Below are positions 45,050 through 55,123 of a stretch of 64,000 nt of DNA, one piece after another. Position 1 is the stretch's first letter. The number at the start of each line of letters is the position of its first letter. Under the pieces are notes generated by a model. That model worked only from the letters and a program-made list of their open reading frames with translations, searched no databases and was not told where the DNA came from. This stretch comes from Nitrosophilus alvini (GTDB taxonomy: Bacteria > Campylobacterota > Campylobacteria > Campylobacterales > Nitratiruptoraceae), in NCBI RefSeq assembly GCF_015100395.1, contig NZ_AP022847.1, forward strand, positions 1,509,501 through 1,573,500, given 5' to 3'. Position numbers and translations under genes: made by a program.

Positions 45050-46273
45050 TTACACTTTTTTAAATATTACAACACCGTTCGTGCCGCCAAAACCAAATGA
45101 GTTACTCATAACGATATCGAGTTTCGTTTCCCTGGCAACATTCGGAACATAATCAAGATCACAGTCTGGATCCGGAGTTTCATAGTTAATTGTTGGAGGT
45201 ATGATACCTTTTTGCATCGCCATAATTGAGATAACAGCTTCAATTGCACCTGCCGCTCCAAGGCAATGGGCAACCTGTCCTTTTGTAGAACTGACAGGAG
45301 GACAGTTCTCTTTTCCTCCGAAAAGTTTTTTCAAAGCCATCGTTTCATACATATCATTATACTTTGTGCTTGTCCCATGTGCGTTTACATAATCGATTTT
45401 AGGCCTACCAGCCATATCAAATGCCGCTTTCATTGCTCTGTATGCACCTTCGCCTTCTGGAGCCGGCGTTGTTATATGGTTCGCATCGCCACTTTCGCCA
45501 AAACCTATGAGTTCCGCATATATTTTCGCCCCTCTTTTTTTGGCACTCTCATACTCTTCAAGCACCAAAGCACCGGAACCTTCTCCCATAACAAAACCGT
45601 TTCTGTCTGCATCAAAAGGTCTGGAGGCTTTTTTTGGATCCTCATTTCTGGTCGAAAGTGCTTTCATTGCTGCAAAACCCCCTATGCCTATCGGACAGAT
45701 TGCCGCTTCGGCACCTACAACAAGCATTCTGTCGGCACCTCCGAGTATAATCGTTTTGGCTGCTTCCGTTATCGCATGAGTTCCTGCCGCACAAGCGGTT
45801 ACGGAAGATAAGTTCGGACCCTTAAGGTCATGCTCAATCGATACAAAACCGCCAAGCATATTAACAAGTGCGGAAGGGATAAAAAAAGGACTTATTCTTC
45901 TTGGGCCTCTTTCGTGACAAATAACAGCATTTCTTTCTATATTCGCCAGTCCGCCGATACCGGAAGCTGAACTGATACCGAACTTTTCTCTCTCCACATT
46001 TTCATCAATCCCGGCATCTTCCATGGCCTCTTGTGCCGCCTTGATGCCAAGCTGGATAAATCTATCAGCTTTTTTCACTTCTTTGGGATCCATAAAAGTT
46101 TTAGGGTCAAAATTCTTTACCTCGGCAGCAATCTTAACAGTCTGATCGGATGGATCAAAAAGAGAAATTCTTTCGATGCCACATTTTCCCTCAATGATAG
46201 CCTCAAAAGAATTTTCTTTGTCATGGCCAAGAGAGTTTATCATACCAAGTCCAGTTACAACAACCCTTCTCAC
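45050..46273 (-). CDS. fabF: 3-oxoacyl-[acyl-carrier-protein] synthase II
   Basis: 407 residues. Cys-His-His active site: Cys161 (VTACAAGTH), His in VNAHGTSTKYND (about 301) and His in QVAHCLGAAGA (about 338). Elongates acyl-ACP. GTG start at 46273 behind AAGGAGAAAG. A terminator-like hairpin separates it from acpP. Confidence 0.97.
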   Translation of the reverse strand: MRRVVVTGLGMINSLGHDKENSFEAIIEGKCGIERISLFDPSDQTVKIAAEVKNFDPKTFMDPKEVKKADRFIQLGIKAAQEAMEDAGIDENVEREKFGISSASGIGGLANIERNAVICHERGPRRISPFFIPSALVNMLGGFVSIEHDLKGPNLSSVTACAAGTHAITEAAKTIILGGADRMLVVGAEAAICPIGIGGFAAMKALSTRNEDPKKASRPFDADRNGFVMGEGSGALVLEEYESAKKRGAKIYAELIGFGESGDANHITTPAPEGEGAYRAMKAAFDMAGRPKIDYVNAHGTSTKYNDMYETMALKKLFGGKENCPPVSSTKGQVAHCLGAAGAIEAVISIMAMQKGIIPPTINYETPDPDCDLDYVPNVARETKLDIVMSNSFGFGGTNGVVIFKKV

Positions 46274-46296
46274 ACTTTCTCCTTAAGATTTTTTTA

Positions 46297-46322
46297 CAAA
46301 AGCGGCACAGAATGTACCGCTT
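46297..46322 (-). terminator. Terminator/attenuator after acpP
   Basis: Minus strand: AAGCGGTAC-ATTCT-GTGCCGCTT, nine pairs including one G-T, followed by a short T-run. It lies between acpP and fabF, so it probably lowers fabF-accA transcription relative to abundant acyl carrier protein. Confidence 0.65.
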
Positions 46323-46332
46323 GAGAATATTT

Positions 46333-46563
46333 TTATTTATGCTCTTCTATATATTTGATAGCATCGCCAACAGTTTGAATTTTTTCAGCATCTTCATCAG
46401 GAATTTCAATACCGAATTTTTCTTCAAGTGCCATTACAAGCTCAACAACATCAAGGCTGTCTGCACCCAAATCTTCAACAAACTTGGAATCTTCTTTTAC
46501 TTCATCCGGGTTGGCGTTGAGCTGCTCTACCACAACCTCTTTAACTTCATCGAAAAGTGCCAT
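46333..46563 (-). CDS. acpP: Acyl carrier protein
   Basis: 76 residues from the ATG at 46563 with AAAGGAGACAGAG; the frame is open to 46605 but that start would add 14 residues foreign to the family. Acidic four-helix protein with the phosphopantetheine serine Ser36 in [10 protein letters not shown]. Confidence 0.98.
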   Translation of the reverse strand: MALFDEVKEVVVEQLNANPDEVKEDSKFVEDLGADSLDVVELVMALEEKFGIEIPDEDAEKIQTVGDAIKYIEEHK

Positions 46564-46646
46564 CTCTGTCTCCTTTAAAAATTTTAAATCAAGCAATTTT
46601 ATCAAAAAAAGATTAAATAATAAGTAAAAAGCCCAATAGCCTTTTC

Positions 46647-47390
46647 TTACATATACATTCCGCCATTTACTTTTATAGTTTCGCCAGTTATATAATTTGC
46701 TCCGTCGCTTAGCAAAAATGCTACAGTCTGAGCCACCTCTTCAGGCTTTCCGAATCTTTTGAGGGGAATTTTTGAAATATAAGCCTCTTTTATCTCATCT
46801 TTCAGTTCTTCTGTCATATCTGTCTGTATAAACCCAGGTGTAATAGCATTAAATCTCACACCTCTTGGAGCCCCTTCAAGGGCAAAACTTTTTGTCATAG
46901 AAAGCATTCCCCCTTTACTCGCACTGTAGTTTACCTGACCGGCATTTCCTGTTTCCGCAACGATGGAAGAGATATTTACAACCGAGCCGAATCTTTTTTT
47001 GCTCATTACTTTCAGTGCTTCTCTGCACCCTATAAATGCAGAAGTTAGATTTGCTCTGATTACATTTTCAAAATCTTCTACTTTCATTCTTATAGCAAGT
47101 TTGTCGTTTGTAATTCCTGCATTGTTAACAAGATATGAAAGTTCACCGTCACTCTCTATTATCGTTTTTACCGCATCAACAAACGCTTTTTCATCACTTG
47201 CGTCAAATCCTATTACAGCCGCCAAGCCGCCCTTTTCTTCTATCTCGGCTTTCAGTTCGTCAGCCTTGGCAGCACTGCTTTTGTAATTTATCCAGACTTT
47301 AAGGCCGTAGGCAGCAAGAACTCTTGCGATATCAGCACCTATCCCTCTACTCGCTCCGGTAATCAAAACATTTTTTCCGCTAAATGTCAT
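46647..47390 (-). CDS. fabG: 3-oxoacyl-[acyl-carrier-protein] reductase
   Basis: 247-residue short-chain dehydrogenase. NADP(H) motif TGASRGIG (11-18), NNAG, and the catalytic Ser-Tyr-Lys with YSASK in the middle of the chain; C-terminal [13 protein letters not shown]. First gene of the fatty-acid cluster; acpP follows after 83 bases. Confidence 0.97.
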   Translation of the reverse strand: MTFSGKNVLITGASRGIGADIARVLAAYGLKVWINYKSSAAKADELKAEIEEKGGLAAVIGFDASDEKAFVDAVKTIIESDGELSYLVNNAGITNDKLAIRMKVEDFENVIRANLTSAFIGCREALKVMSKKRFGSVVNISSIVAETGNAGQVNYSASKGGMLSMTKSFALEGAPRGVRFNAITPGFIQTDMTEELKDEIKEAYISKIPLKRFGKPEEVAQTVAFLLSDGANYITGETIKVNGGMYM

Positions 47391-47430
47391 AATGCTCCCT
47401 TTTTAAAGTGATATAGTTTCAAAATTAACA

Positions 47431-47498
47431 GTGACAAATTGATGGCTGAGCAAGAAAAAATTCTATCTTCTCTTCACTTTGTCACTCTGTCACATCTC
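47431..47498. repeat. Octamer-type repeat with complementary arm at the gpmI 3' end
   Basis: CACTTTGT (47475), CACTCTGT (47483) and CACATCTC (47491) are 8-base units that run into the stop codon of gpmI. The left arm contains GTGACAAA (47431-47438), exact complement of TTTGTCAC (47478-47485). Same arm-spacer-arm layout as other arrays but with period 8. Confidence 0.5.
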
Positions 47499-48978
47499 AA
47501 ACCAACGGTTCGTCCATTTCGCTCGGAATTTCGAGTCCCATAAGTTTCAAAACAGTAGGTGCGATATTGCTAAGCCCGCCATCTTTTACTTTTTTGACAC
47601 CCGGGGCCATAACAAAACACCATACTTCACCTACGGTATGATTTGTAAGTATATTTCCCTCTTCATCTCTCATCTTTTCACAGTTGCCGTGATCACTCGT
47701 AAGAACGAGTCTGTAATCTTTCTCTTTTGCTTTGTCTATTATCCCCCAAAGCTCCTTATCGACCGCTTCAACCGCTTTTACAGCAGCCTCAAAATCTCCG
47801 GTATGCCCTACCATATCTCCGTTTGCAAAATTTACCACTATAAACTCATACTCCTCATCCATTGCTTTTCTGACAACCTCGCCTACTTCGGGAGCACTCA
47901 TTTCAGGTTTCATATCATATGTCCTTACCCGTGGGCTGGGTATCAGCACTCTCGTCTCATTTTCATACGGCTCTTCGGTTCCTCCGTTGAAAAAGAAAGT
48001 TACGTGCGCATACTTCTCAGTCTCGGCTGTATGAAACTGATTTAACCCCGCTTTGCTGATAACTTCTGATAGTGTATTTTTGGGCACCTCTTTTCTGAAC
48101 ATAACAGGATAAGGAAAAGTTTCATCATATTCGACTATTGTTGCGATATTGATTTTGACAGGTTTTCTTTCAAACTCTTTAAAATCAGGACTGCCTATCG
48201 CGGTTACAATCTCTCTCATTCTATCACTTCTGAAATTTATAAACAGTACGCCGTCTCCGTCTTCAAAACCGTTATACCATTCAAATGCGACAGGCTCTAT
48301 AAATTCGTCGGTTACTCCTTTTTCATACTGACTGTCTATATACTCTAAAGGTGAAAGCGACGTTTTGGGCAGAGCTTCGGCAATTGCTCTGTAGCCTTTT
48401 TCAACTCTCTCCCATCTTTTATCCCTGTCCATCGTATAAAATCTGCCGCTTACGGTTGCAATTTTTACATTTTTAGATTTTTGGGATTCTAATTGTTCGA
48501 TATATTTTTTTGCAGAAGTTGGACTTACATCTCTTCCATCCGTAATCGTATGCAAAACCACCTCGTCTTTATATTTTGCCGCTAAATTTGAAATACCTAT
48601 CATATGCTCTATATGAGAGTGAACCCCTCCGTCGCTCATAAGGCCTATTATATGCACTCGTTTAGACTTTTTAAGCAGATTTTGAAACACTTCGTTTTTT
48701 TCAAGCGTTCCCTCTTTCAAAGCCAAAGATATCTTTACAAGGTCCTGGTACAAAATCCTGCCGCTGCCTATCGTCATATGGCCAACTTCGCTGTTTCCCA
48801 TCTGTCCTTCCGGGAGTCCCACACTCATTCCATATGTTTTGACAAGCGAATAGGGAACATTGTCAAAAAGATATTTATAAGCCTTTTTCTCAGCTGTTGC
48901 AAATGCATTGTATCTTTTGTCGGGGTTATAGCCTATTCCGTCGGTTATCACCAAAATTGCTTTATTTATACCTTTCAT
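47497..48978 (-). CDS. gpmI: 2,3-bisphosphoglycerate-independent phosphoglycerate mutase
   Basis: 493 residues, alkaline-phosphatase superfamily. N-terminal metal site ITDGIGYN (residues 12-19), phospho-acceptor Ser in GNSEVGHMTIGSGR (61-74), and C-terminal metal ligands in FANGDMVGHTGD and LTSDHGNCE. Converts 3- and 2-phosphoglycerate; needs Mn2+. Divergent from mraY; gpmI-mraY-murD is an order I recall from C. jejuni. Confidence 0.97.
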   Translation of the reverse strand: MKGINKAILVITDGIGYNPDKRYNAFATAEKKAYKYLFDNVPYSLVKTYGMSVGLPEGQMGNSEVGHMTIGSGRILYQDLVKISLALKEGTLEKNEVFQNLLKKSKRVHIIGLMSDGGVHSHIEHMIGISNLAAKYKDEVVLHTITDGRDVSPTSAKKYIEQLESQKSKNVKIATVSGRFYTMDRDKRWERVEKGYRAIAEALPKTSLSPLEYIDSQYEKGVTDEFIEPVAFEWYNGFEDGDGVLFINFRSDRMREIVTAIGSPDFKEFERKPVKINIATIVEYDETFPYPVMFRKEVPKNTLSEVISKAGLNQFHTAETEKYAHVTFFFNGGTEEPYENETRVLIPSPRVRTYDMKPEMSAPEVGEVVRKAMDEEYEFIVVNFANGDMVGHTGDFEAAVKAVEAVDKELWGIIDKAKEKDYRLVLTSDHGNCEKMRDEEGNILTNHTVGEVWCFVMAPGVKKVKDGGLSNIAPTVLKLMGLEIPSEMDEPLV

Positions 48979-49072
48979 AATTATCCCCTCTTGTTAACAA
49001 AAAAATCAGTGAAATTTTAGTATCATTTCTCTTTTATTAATATATATTAACACAATTAGATACGGGAGATTT

Positions 49073-50137
49073 ATGCTTTACTGGCTATATGAAATTTTTG
49101 GGATAAATCTTTTTCAATATATCACGGTCAGAGCAGGCATAGGTTTTTTTATAGCCTTTTTTCTGACGATTTTTCTTATGCCCCGTTTTATAAAATGGGC
49201 AAAGCAAAAAAAAGCTAGCCAGCCTATCTATTCTCTCGCTCCAAAAAATCATCAGCAAAAAGCAGACACCCCTACAATGGGGGGACTTGTATTTTTGACC
49301 TCAACTATCATAGCAACTTTTATAGCAGCAAAACTTGACAATCTTTTCGTGATAATAGGACTTGCCACTATTGTACTGTTCGGTCTTATAGGTATCAAAG
49401 ACGATATGTCCAAAATTATCAAAAGAGAGAACAGATCCGGCCTCAGCGCAAAAGCAAAAATAATGTTGCAGATTATAGTGGCATTTGCCATTTCCTGGTT
49501 TCTTTTTGCAGTTACCAATCTAGACAGTTATCTCTACATTCCTTTTTACAAATACCCTCTACTGGATATGGGATATTTTTCTATATTTTTTTGGATGCTA
49601 GTCATCGTATCCGCAACCAACGCTGTGAACCTTACTGACGGTCTTGACGGTCTTGCCACAGTCCCTTCCATCTTTGCTCTTGCATCTTTGTCTATCATAG
49701 TTTACATTACGGGACACGCCGTTTTGAGCGAATATCTACTTTTGCCAAAGGTCAGCGGTACAGGAGAAGTTACCATCATAAGCGCATCTTTGGCGGGAGC
49801 TCTTATAGGTTTTTTATGGTACAACTGCCATCCTGCAGAAGTTTTCATGGGAGACAGCGGAAGTCTCTCTATAGGGGCTTTCATAGGATATATGGCAATA
49901 ATTTCAAAAAGTGAGATACTGCTGATTCTGATAGGATTGGTATTTGTTATAGAGGCTCTGTCAGTTATCATCCAGGTAGCAAGTTTCAAAATGAGAGGAA
50001 AAAGAGTATTTCTTATGGCTCCGATACATCACCATTTTGAAGAGAAAAATTGGAAAGAGAGTAAAATAATAGTCAGGTTTTGGATAATAGCACTGATTTC
50101 AAATATAATAGCACTGATTACGTTGAAAATCAGGTAG
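49073..50137 (+). CDS. mraY: Phospho-N-acetylmuramoyl-pentapeptide transferase
   Basis: 354-residue membrane enzyme with ten helices that makes lipid I. Signature [27 protein letters not shown] begins near residue 44; catalytic aspartates are in [20 protein letters not shown] and [20 protein letters not shown] lies near the end. The TAG stop is the first codon of a heptamer array that leads into murD. Confidence 0.97.
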   Translation: MLYWLYEIFGINLFQYITVRAGIGFFIAFFLTIFLMPRFIKWAKQKKASQPIYSLAPKNHQQKADTPTMGGLVFLTSTIIATFIAAKLDNLFVIIGLATIVLFGLIGIKDDMSKIIKRENRSGLSAKAKIMLQIIVAFAISWFLFAVTNLDSYLYIPFYKYPLLDMGYFSIFFWMLVIVSATNAVNLTDGLDGLATVPSIFALASLSIIVYITGHAVLSEYLLLPKVSGTGEVTIISASLAGALIGFLWYNCHPAEVFMGDSGSLSIGAFIGYMAIISKSEILLILIGLVFVIEALSVIIQVASFKMRGKRVFLMAPIHHHFEEKNWKESKIIVRFWIIALISNIIALITLKIR

Positions 50138-50235
50138 CGGGAAGGTAGAAGGTGAAGCAAAAAGGCAAAAAAGAGAAAAAAACGAAGAAAATCGGCTCAA
50201 CTTTACAACCTTTTTACCTTCACAACTCTCTCCCC
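50133..50235. repeat. Heptamer array spanning the mraY stop and the start region of murD
   Basis: Purine-rich 7-base units from the mraY stop (GGAAGGT at 50140 and AGAAGGT at 50147, then more degenerate units to about 50174), a spacer, then pyrimidine-rich CCTT-containing stretches at 50205-50220 and beyond. The AAGG in the first units is the only ribosome-binding site available to murD, and the GTG start (50152) is inside the array. Same unit family as at 82-173 and 22226-22303. Confidence 0.6.
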
Positions 50236-51447
50236 TTAACTCTTTTCGGCCACGGAAAGACCACAAAAGCGATCGCCGAAAGGATTGCAAAAGCTATTTT
50301 TTTTGACGACAGCGCCGAAAAACCTTATGTAGACGAAAACGGATTTGAAGTATACCCTGCAAATTTATTTGACCCTGACAAATCTTCTTTGGAGATACCA
50401 AGTCCAGGAATCCCTCCTTCAAATCCATTGATAAAAAAAGCAAAAAACCTGATCAGCGAATACGATCTATTTCTCGCTCCGCCCTTCGCCCTTCATCCTT
50501 CACCATTAACCGTCTGGATAAGCGGAACAAACGGGAAAACAACAACAACCGCAATGACAGAGCACCTTTTAAGTTCATACGGTGCCCAAAGCGGAGGAAA
50601 TATAGGCACTCCTCTTGCAAAACTTGATACCCGCTCAAAAATCTGGATTCTTGAGACAAGCTCTTTTACCCTCCACTATACAAAATTTGCAAAACCGGAC
50701 ATATACATACTTCTTCCCGTAAAACCGGACCATATCTCATGGCACGGAAGTTTTGAAAATTATGAGCGATCCAAACTCAAACCGCTTTCAATGATGAAAG
50801 AGGGAGATATCTGCATCATCCCATCGAAATACTCCTCCGTAAAAACAGACGCATTAAAAATAACATACGACTCGGCAGAATCTTTGGCAAAAAAAATGGA
50901 TATCGACACTTCGAAAATCGGCTTCAAGGGTGCTTTTTTGCTTGACGCTCTGCTGGCTCTGTCGGTTTCCAAAATACTTTTCGATAAAACAGATTATGAA
51001 AAAATAAACAAATTTTCCATCGGGGCACACAGGCAGGAAATTTTTACCGATAAAAGGGGCAGGATTTGGTTAGATGACTCAAAAGCGACCAATCCCGATG
51101 CCACCATCGAGGCTCTTAAAGTATATAGCGACAAAAAAATACACCTCATCCTAGGTGGAGATGCAAAAGGAGCCGATCCGGGAGAGCTTTTCAAATATAT
51201 GAAAAATCTTGATATAAAAATCTATCTGATAGGTGCTAGTACAGATGAGTTTTATGGTCTATGCAAGCGATATAAAATCGAATGTATAAAATGCGAAATT
51301 TTGGATATAGCCGTACAGGAAATTGATAAAAAACATACAGAAAAAAGTGTCGCTCTTCTATCTCCTGCCGCTGCAAGCCTTGATCAGTTTTCTTCATATA
51401 AAGAAAGAGGCGAAAAATTTAAAAAATTAGTTTTGAATTTAAGCTGA
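50152..51447 (+). CDS. murD: UDP-N-acetylmuramoylalanine--D-glutamate ligase
   Basis: 431 residues. Adds D-Glu to UDP-MurNAc-L-Ala. N-terminal Rossmann start LFGHGKTTKAIAERI begins only at residue 31, ATP site SGTNGKTTT at 124-132, Mg/carbamyl-lysine region and LDDSKATNPDAT near 306. GTG start at 50152 is the only start codon between the mraY stop and the Rossmann fold. The first 25-30 residues (lysine-rich, then STLQPFYLHNSLP) are encoded by a heptamer array. A second array (50474-50515) encodes APPFALHPSPLT just before the P-loop. The core looks intact. Confidence 0.93.
   Translation: MKQKGKKEKKTKKIGSTLQPFYLHNSLPLTLFGHGKTTKAIAERIAKAIFFDDSAEKPYVDENGFEVYPANLFDPDKSSLEIPSPGIPPSNPLIKKAKNLISEYDLFLAPPFALHPSPLTVWISGTNGKTTTTAMTEHLLSSYGAQSGGNIGTPLAKLDTRSKIWILETSSFTLHYTKFAKPDIYILLPVKPDHISWHGSFENYERSKLKPLSMMKEGDICIIPSKYSSVKTDALKITYDSAESLAKKMDIDTSKIGFKGAFLLDALLALSVSKILFDKTDYEKINKFSIGAHRQEIFTDKRGRIWLDDSKATNPDATIEALKVYSDKKIHLILGGDAKGADPGELFKYMKNLDIKIYLIGASTDEFYGLCKRYKIECIKCEILDIAVQEIDKKHTEKSVALLSPAAASLDQFSSYKERGEKFKKLVLNLS
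50474..50515. repeat. Second heptamer array inside murD
   Basis: Six 7-base units in register: TCGCTCC (50474), two identical GCCCTTC (50481, 50488), ATCCTTC (50495), ACCATTA (50502) and ACCGTCT (50509). They encode murD residues about 108-121, between the N-terminal domain and the ATP-binding P-loop. No complementary arm was found close by. Confidence 0.6.
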
Positions 51448-51488
51448 AATTTAAGCATTATCATCTATAATTTCAACTCAACTTCCCC

Positions 51489-51567
<79 letters not shown>

Positions 51568-51696
51568 CCAAAAAAGCACAGCAGTTTCTGCATAATATTT
51601 TATCTTTTTTTTATAAATCCGTACTATAATACGTAAATGCGTACACAAACATAGCATAAACATAGCACAACCAAAATCCAAGCAGGGGCTGAAATT

Positions 51697-52758
51697 ATGA
51701 CAAAGCCGGAATGCAATATACAAAAAAAGCTTCAAAACAATATAAAGTTTACAAACGATGAAATAAAAACCATTATGAATATTGTTCGTAACGAAATGAA
51801 TTTTATGATTAGAAATAACATTATAATTACTCCAAAAAACTATGAAAGATGGTTTTATGTATTTTGCTATATTTTGGAAAAGAAAAAAGATCTGAGCGAT
51901 TTTGAAATATTGGGTCTTTATAAAGAGTTTTATGAAGACCCTTTTGACGAGGTGAAAGAAAATACCGAAGAGCCGTATGAGACAAAACCAAAAGGTTTTA
52001 TTAAAAAACTGAACAACATAGCTGAAGCAATAGATAAAAAACTTCTTGAAATAATAAATACGGTAGACAATCATCAAGACAACATAGGAACACATGCCGC
52101 ATATATTGAAGAAGCCCAAAACGACATCTCTCCTCAGGAACTGCGCGAAAGCATTTCGAAAATATTGTCGGAACTTACTAAATTACGAACTGAAAATGAA
52201 AAAATGACAAAAGAGCTGAAAAAATACCATCAGGATGTAATTGCACTTCAGGATGAACTAAAGGTTGCCCGAAGCGAAGCTGAAGTAGATTTTCTTACCG
52301 GACTTTTAAACAGAAGAAGATTTGAAAGAGCGATTCTTGAGCTTTTGAATGATCTTCAAACCAGAAACTACCCTTTCTCCCTCGTTATCATAGATCTTGA
52401 TGATTTCAAACAGATAAACGACACATACGGCCACCCTGTAGGAGACACTGTTTTAAAAGAGATGGCTATGATACTAAAAACCTTCCTTAGAGCAAACGCC
52501 ATCGCTGCAAGAATCGGAGGAGAAGAGTTTGCGGTCATACTTCCCGGTTCTGAGCTTGAACAGGCCGTTCATATAGCCGAAAGACTCAGACGTGCAGTTG
52601 AAAACAGAACTTTTCAAGGACTCGAATTAAAAACTACTGCCAGTTTCGGCGTAACCGAAGCCAAAAAAAGCGATACTCTCGAAGAGATTTTCGAAAGAGC
52701 CGACAAAGCACTTTACGAAGCAAAAAAAACCGGTAAAAACAGAGTTGTTGCTTACTGA
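51697..52758 (+). CDS. Diguanylate cyclase (GGDEF) with helical N-terminal region
   Basis: 353 residues. N-terminal part (1-150) is helical and unlike a known sensor; a coiled coil (about 150-190) leads into the GGDEF domain (VDFLTGLLNRRRFERA from about 197). Active-site GGEEF at 274-278. The I-site position five residues before it reads RANA instead of RxxD, so product inhibition is probably lost. No membrane segment. Followed by rimO after a promoter-like TGCTAAAAT. Confidence 0.9.
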   Translation: MTKPECNIQKKLQNNIKFTNDEIKTIMNIVRNEMNFMIRNNIIITPKNYERWFYVFCYILEKKKDLSDFEILGLYKEFYEDPFDEVKENTEEPYETKPKGFIKKLNNIAEAIDKKLLEIINTVDNHQDNIGTHAAYIEEAQNDISPQELRESISKILSELTKLRTENEKMTKELKKYHQDVIALQDELKVARSEAEVDFLTGLLNRRRFERAILELLNDLQTRNYPFSLVIIDLDDFKQINDTYGHPVGDTVLKEMAMILKTFLRANAIAARIGGEEFAVILPGSELEQAVHIAERLRRAVENRTFQGLELKTTASFGVTEAKKSDTLEEIFERADKALYEAKKTGKNRVVAY

Positions 52759-52827
52759 TTCGCCAAAGAGTGATTGAGCCCTCTGAACTTTTTATGCTAA
52801 AATAGCGGCAAAAAATCTGGGACAAAA

Positions 52828-54144
52828 ATGGAAAAAAAGCTATATGTCATATCTTTGGGCTGCACAAAAAACCTCGTAGATACCGAGGTTATGCTGGGAC
52901 GTCTTCAAAATTTCTCTATGTGTGATACTCCCGAAGATGCTGATGTGATCATTGTTAATACATGTGGATTTATCGATGCTGCAAAAGAAGAGAGCATCCA
53001 GACTGTTTTAAACCTTCATCAGACAAGAAAAAAAGAGTCTCTGCTAGTTATGGCAGGATGCCTTAGCGAAAGATATAAAGAAGAGCTTCAAAAAGAGCTT
53101 ATTGAGGTTGATATTTTTACCGGTGTAGGCGACTATAACAAAATAGACAGACTCATTGCCGAAAAAAAGAGCAGCTTTTCTTCAAAACCTTATCTTATCA
53201 AAGAGGAAAAAAGAGTCGTTACAGGCTCAAGCTGGCATGCCTTTGTAAAACTCAGTGAAGGGTGCAATCAGACCTGCAGCTTCTGTGCAATTCCTTCTTT
53301 CAAAGGAAAACTTCAATCAAGAGACGTGAATCTTGTAAAAAAAGAGGTTGAAAGGCTGACAAACGAAGATTTTTATGATTTCAGTTTCATTTCGCAGGAC
53401 AGCAGCTCCTATCTTAGAGATTTTGGTATCAAAGAGGGCCTTATCACTCTTATAGACAAAATAGAAGAGATAGAAGGTGTCAAAAGCGCAAGGATACTCT
53501 ATCTTTACCCCTCAACAACATCTTTAAAACTGATAGAAAAAATATCTTCTTCAAAAATTTTTCACAACTATTTTGAGATGCCGATACAGCATATAAGCGA
53601 AAAAATGCTTAAAATCATGAAGCGCGGAGTCGGAGCCGAAAAAACGAAAGAGCTACTGTACGCTATGAAAGATCTGCCCGGCTCCTTTATAAGAACAGGG
53701 GTTATAGTAGGACACCCCTCAGAGAGCGAGAAGGATTTCGAAGAGCTGTGTATTTTTCTGGAGGAGTTCGGATTTGACAGGGTAAACGTATTTGCTTACT
53801 CAGATGAAGAGGGAACACAATCTTTTGAAATGAGCGAAAAAATACCGCCTGAAACTATAGAAAAAAGAGTTGAAATCATAGAAGATATTGTGGCAAAAAC
53901 CACTCTTGAAAGCCTGAAAAAAGAGGTAGGGAAAAGAGTAAAAGTTATCGTTGAAGGACCAAGCGAAGAGAGTGAAATGCTTATAGGTGCAAGAAAGCTT
54001 GAATGGGCACCAGATATTGACGGAGAGATACTGATAAATGAAAGCGAAATAGAAGGTCTTGAAGCCGGAAAAATATACACTGCCGAAATAACAGAGGTTG
54101 CGGCGGATAAACTGCTTGGAAAAATCATAGATGTTAAACAGTGA
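52828..54144 (+). CDS. rimO: Ribosomal protein S12 methylthiotransferase
   Basis: Radical-SAM enzyme that adds methylthio to Asp89 of S12. 438 residues: UPF0004 domain with cluster cysteines 12, 46 and 78, radical-SAM CxxxCxxC at 146-153 (CNQTCSFC), and a C-terminal TRAM domain. Weak ribosome-binding site (TGGGAC). It overlaps tilS by 14 bases, the rimO-tilS pairing I recall from C. jejuni. Confidence 0.95.
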   Translation: MEKKLYVISLGCTKNLVDTEVMLGRLQNFSMCDTPEDADVIIVNTCGFIDAAKEESIQTVLNLHQTRKKESLLVMAGCLSERYKEELQKELIEVDIFTGVGDYNKIDRLIAEKKSSFSSKPYLIKEEKRVVTGSSWHAFVKLSEGCNQTCSFCAIPSFKGKLQSRDVNLVKKEVERLTNEDFYDFSFISQDSSSYLRDFGIKEGLITLIDKIEEIEGVKSARILYLYPSTTSLKLIEKISSSKIFHNYFEMPIQHISEKMLKIMKRGVGAEKTKELLYAMKDLPGSFIRTGVIVGHPSESEKDFEELCIFLEEFGFDRVNVFAYSDEEGTQSFEMSEKIPPETIEKRVEIIEDIVAKTTLESLKKEVGKRVKVIVEGPSEESEMLIGARKLEWAPDIDGEILINESEIEGLEAGKIYTAEITEVAADKLLGKIIDVKQ

Positions 54145-55123
54145 TGCTCTGAATTTTTTAAAAAACAGAAAAAATCTGCTCGCCTTTTCAGGGGGAGTAG
54201 ATTCGACTGCTCTCTTTTTTCTTCTTATGAAAGAGGAGGTTGAGTTTGATATAGCCACCGTAAACTATCGCTTAAGAGCGGCATCTGACAAAGAAGCGGA
54301 ATATGCAAAAACGCTTGCCGAAAAATATGGCAAAAAAATTTTTCTCAAAATCGCGCCCCTATCGCCGCCGTCCATAGAAAAGAAAGCAAGAGACATAAGA
54401 TATACTTTTTTTGAAGAGATTATCGAAAAAGAGGGATACGACAATCTTATTACCGCCCATCAGCTAAATGACCAACTCGAGTGGTTTTTGATGCAGCTCT
54501 CAAGAGGAGCGGGTCTTGTAGAGATGGTAGGACTGGATACTGTGAGCAAAAGAGATAGCTATACAGTAGTCCGTCCCCTTCTTTATACATCTAAAGATGA
54601 ACTGCTCTGTTATCTGAAAGAAAACAAAATCCATTATTTCATTGACGAGTCAAACCTCTCTTTGGAATATAGAAGAAACTATTTCAGACACAGATTCTCA
54701 GACCCTCTTGTCAAAGAGTTTCAAAAAGGGATAAAAAGAAGCTTTGAGTTCCTTCATGTGGATAAAGAACTTCTTTTGAAAGAAAAAGCGATCCTGAAAA
54801 TAAACAATCTCTATATTTTCAAAAATCCCAAAGATGATACAACAGCCATTCGGCTTATTGACAAAGCACTTAAAGAGATGGGATATGTAATGAGCCATGC
54901 CCAGAAAAAAGAGGTTTTGAAGCAAAGAGAGTGCGTAATTGCAGGACGTTTCGCCATCTCTTTAACTGAAGATTTTATATACGTATCACCTTTTGCAAAA
55001 ACAAAAATGGACAAAGAGTTCAAAGAAGAGTGCAGAAAACTGGGCATCCCTCCGAACATCAGAGGATATATCTATAAAGAGAAAATAGATATTAAACAGA
55101 TAGTGAGTATACTTTCAATATAA
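54131..55123 (+). CDS. tilS: tRNA(Ile)-lysidine synthase
   Basis: Makes lysidine at C34 of tRNA-Ile(CAU). 330 residues with the N-type PP-loop FSGGVDSTA at 19-27 and [19 protein letters not shown] (about 109-127). Length is that of the short TilS form without the large C-terminal domains. Start is inside rimO; the 3' end overlaps the convergent PilO-like gene by 32 bases. Confidence 0.94.
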   Translation: MLNSDALNFLKNRKNLLAFSGGVDSTALFFLLMKEEVEFDIATVNYRLRAASDKEAEYAKTLAEKYGKKIFLKIAPLSPPSIEKKARDIRYTFFEEIIEKEGYDNLITAHQLNDQLEWFLMQLSRGAGLVEMVGLDTVSKRDSYTVVRPLLYTSKDELLCYLKENKIHYFIDESNLSLEYRRNYFRHRFSDPLVKEFQKGIKRSFEFLHVDKELLLKEKAILKINNLYIFKNPKDDTTAIRLIDKALKEMGYVMSHAQKKEVLKQRECVIAGRFAISLTEDFIYVSPFAKTKMDKEFKEECRKLGIPPNIRGYIYKEKIDIKQIVSILSI

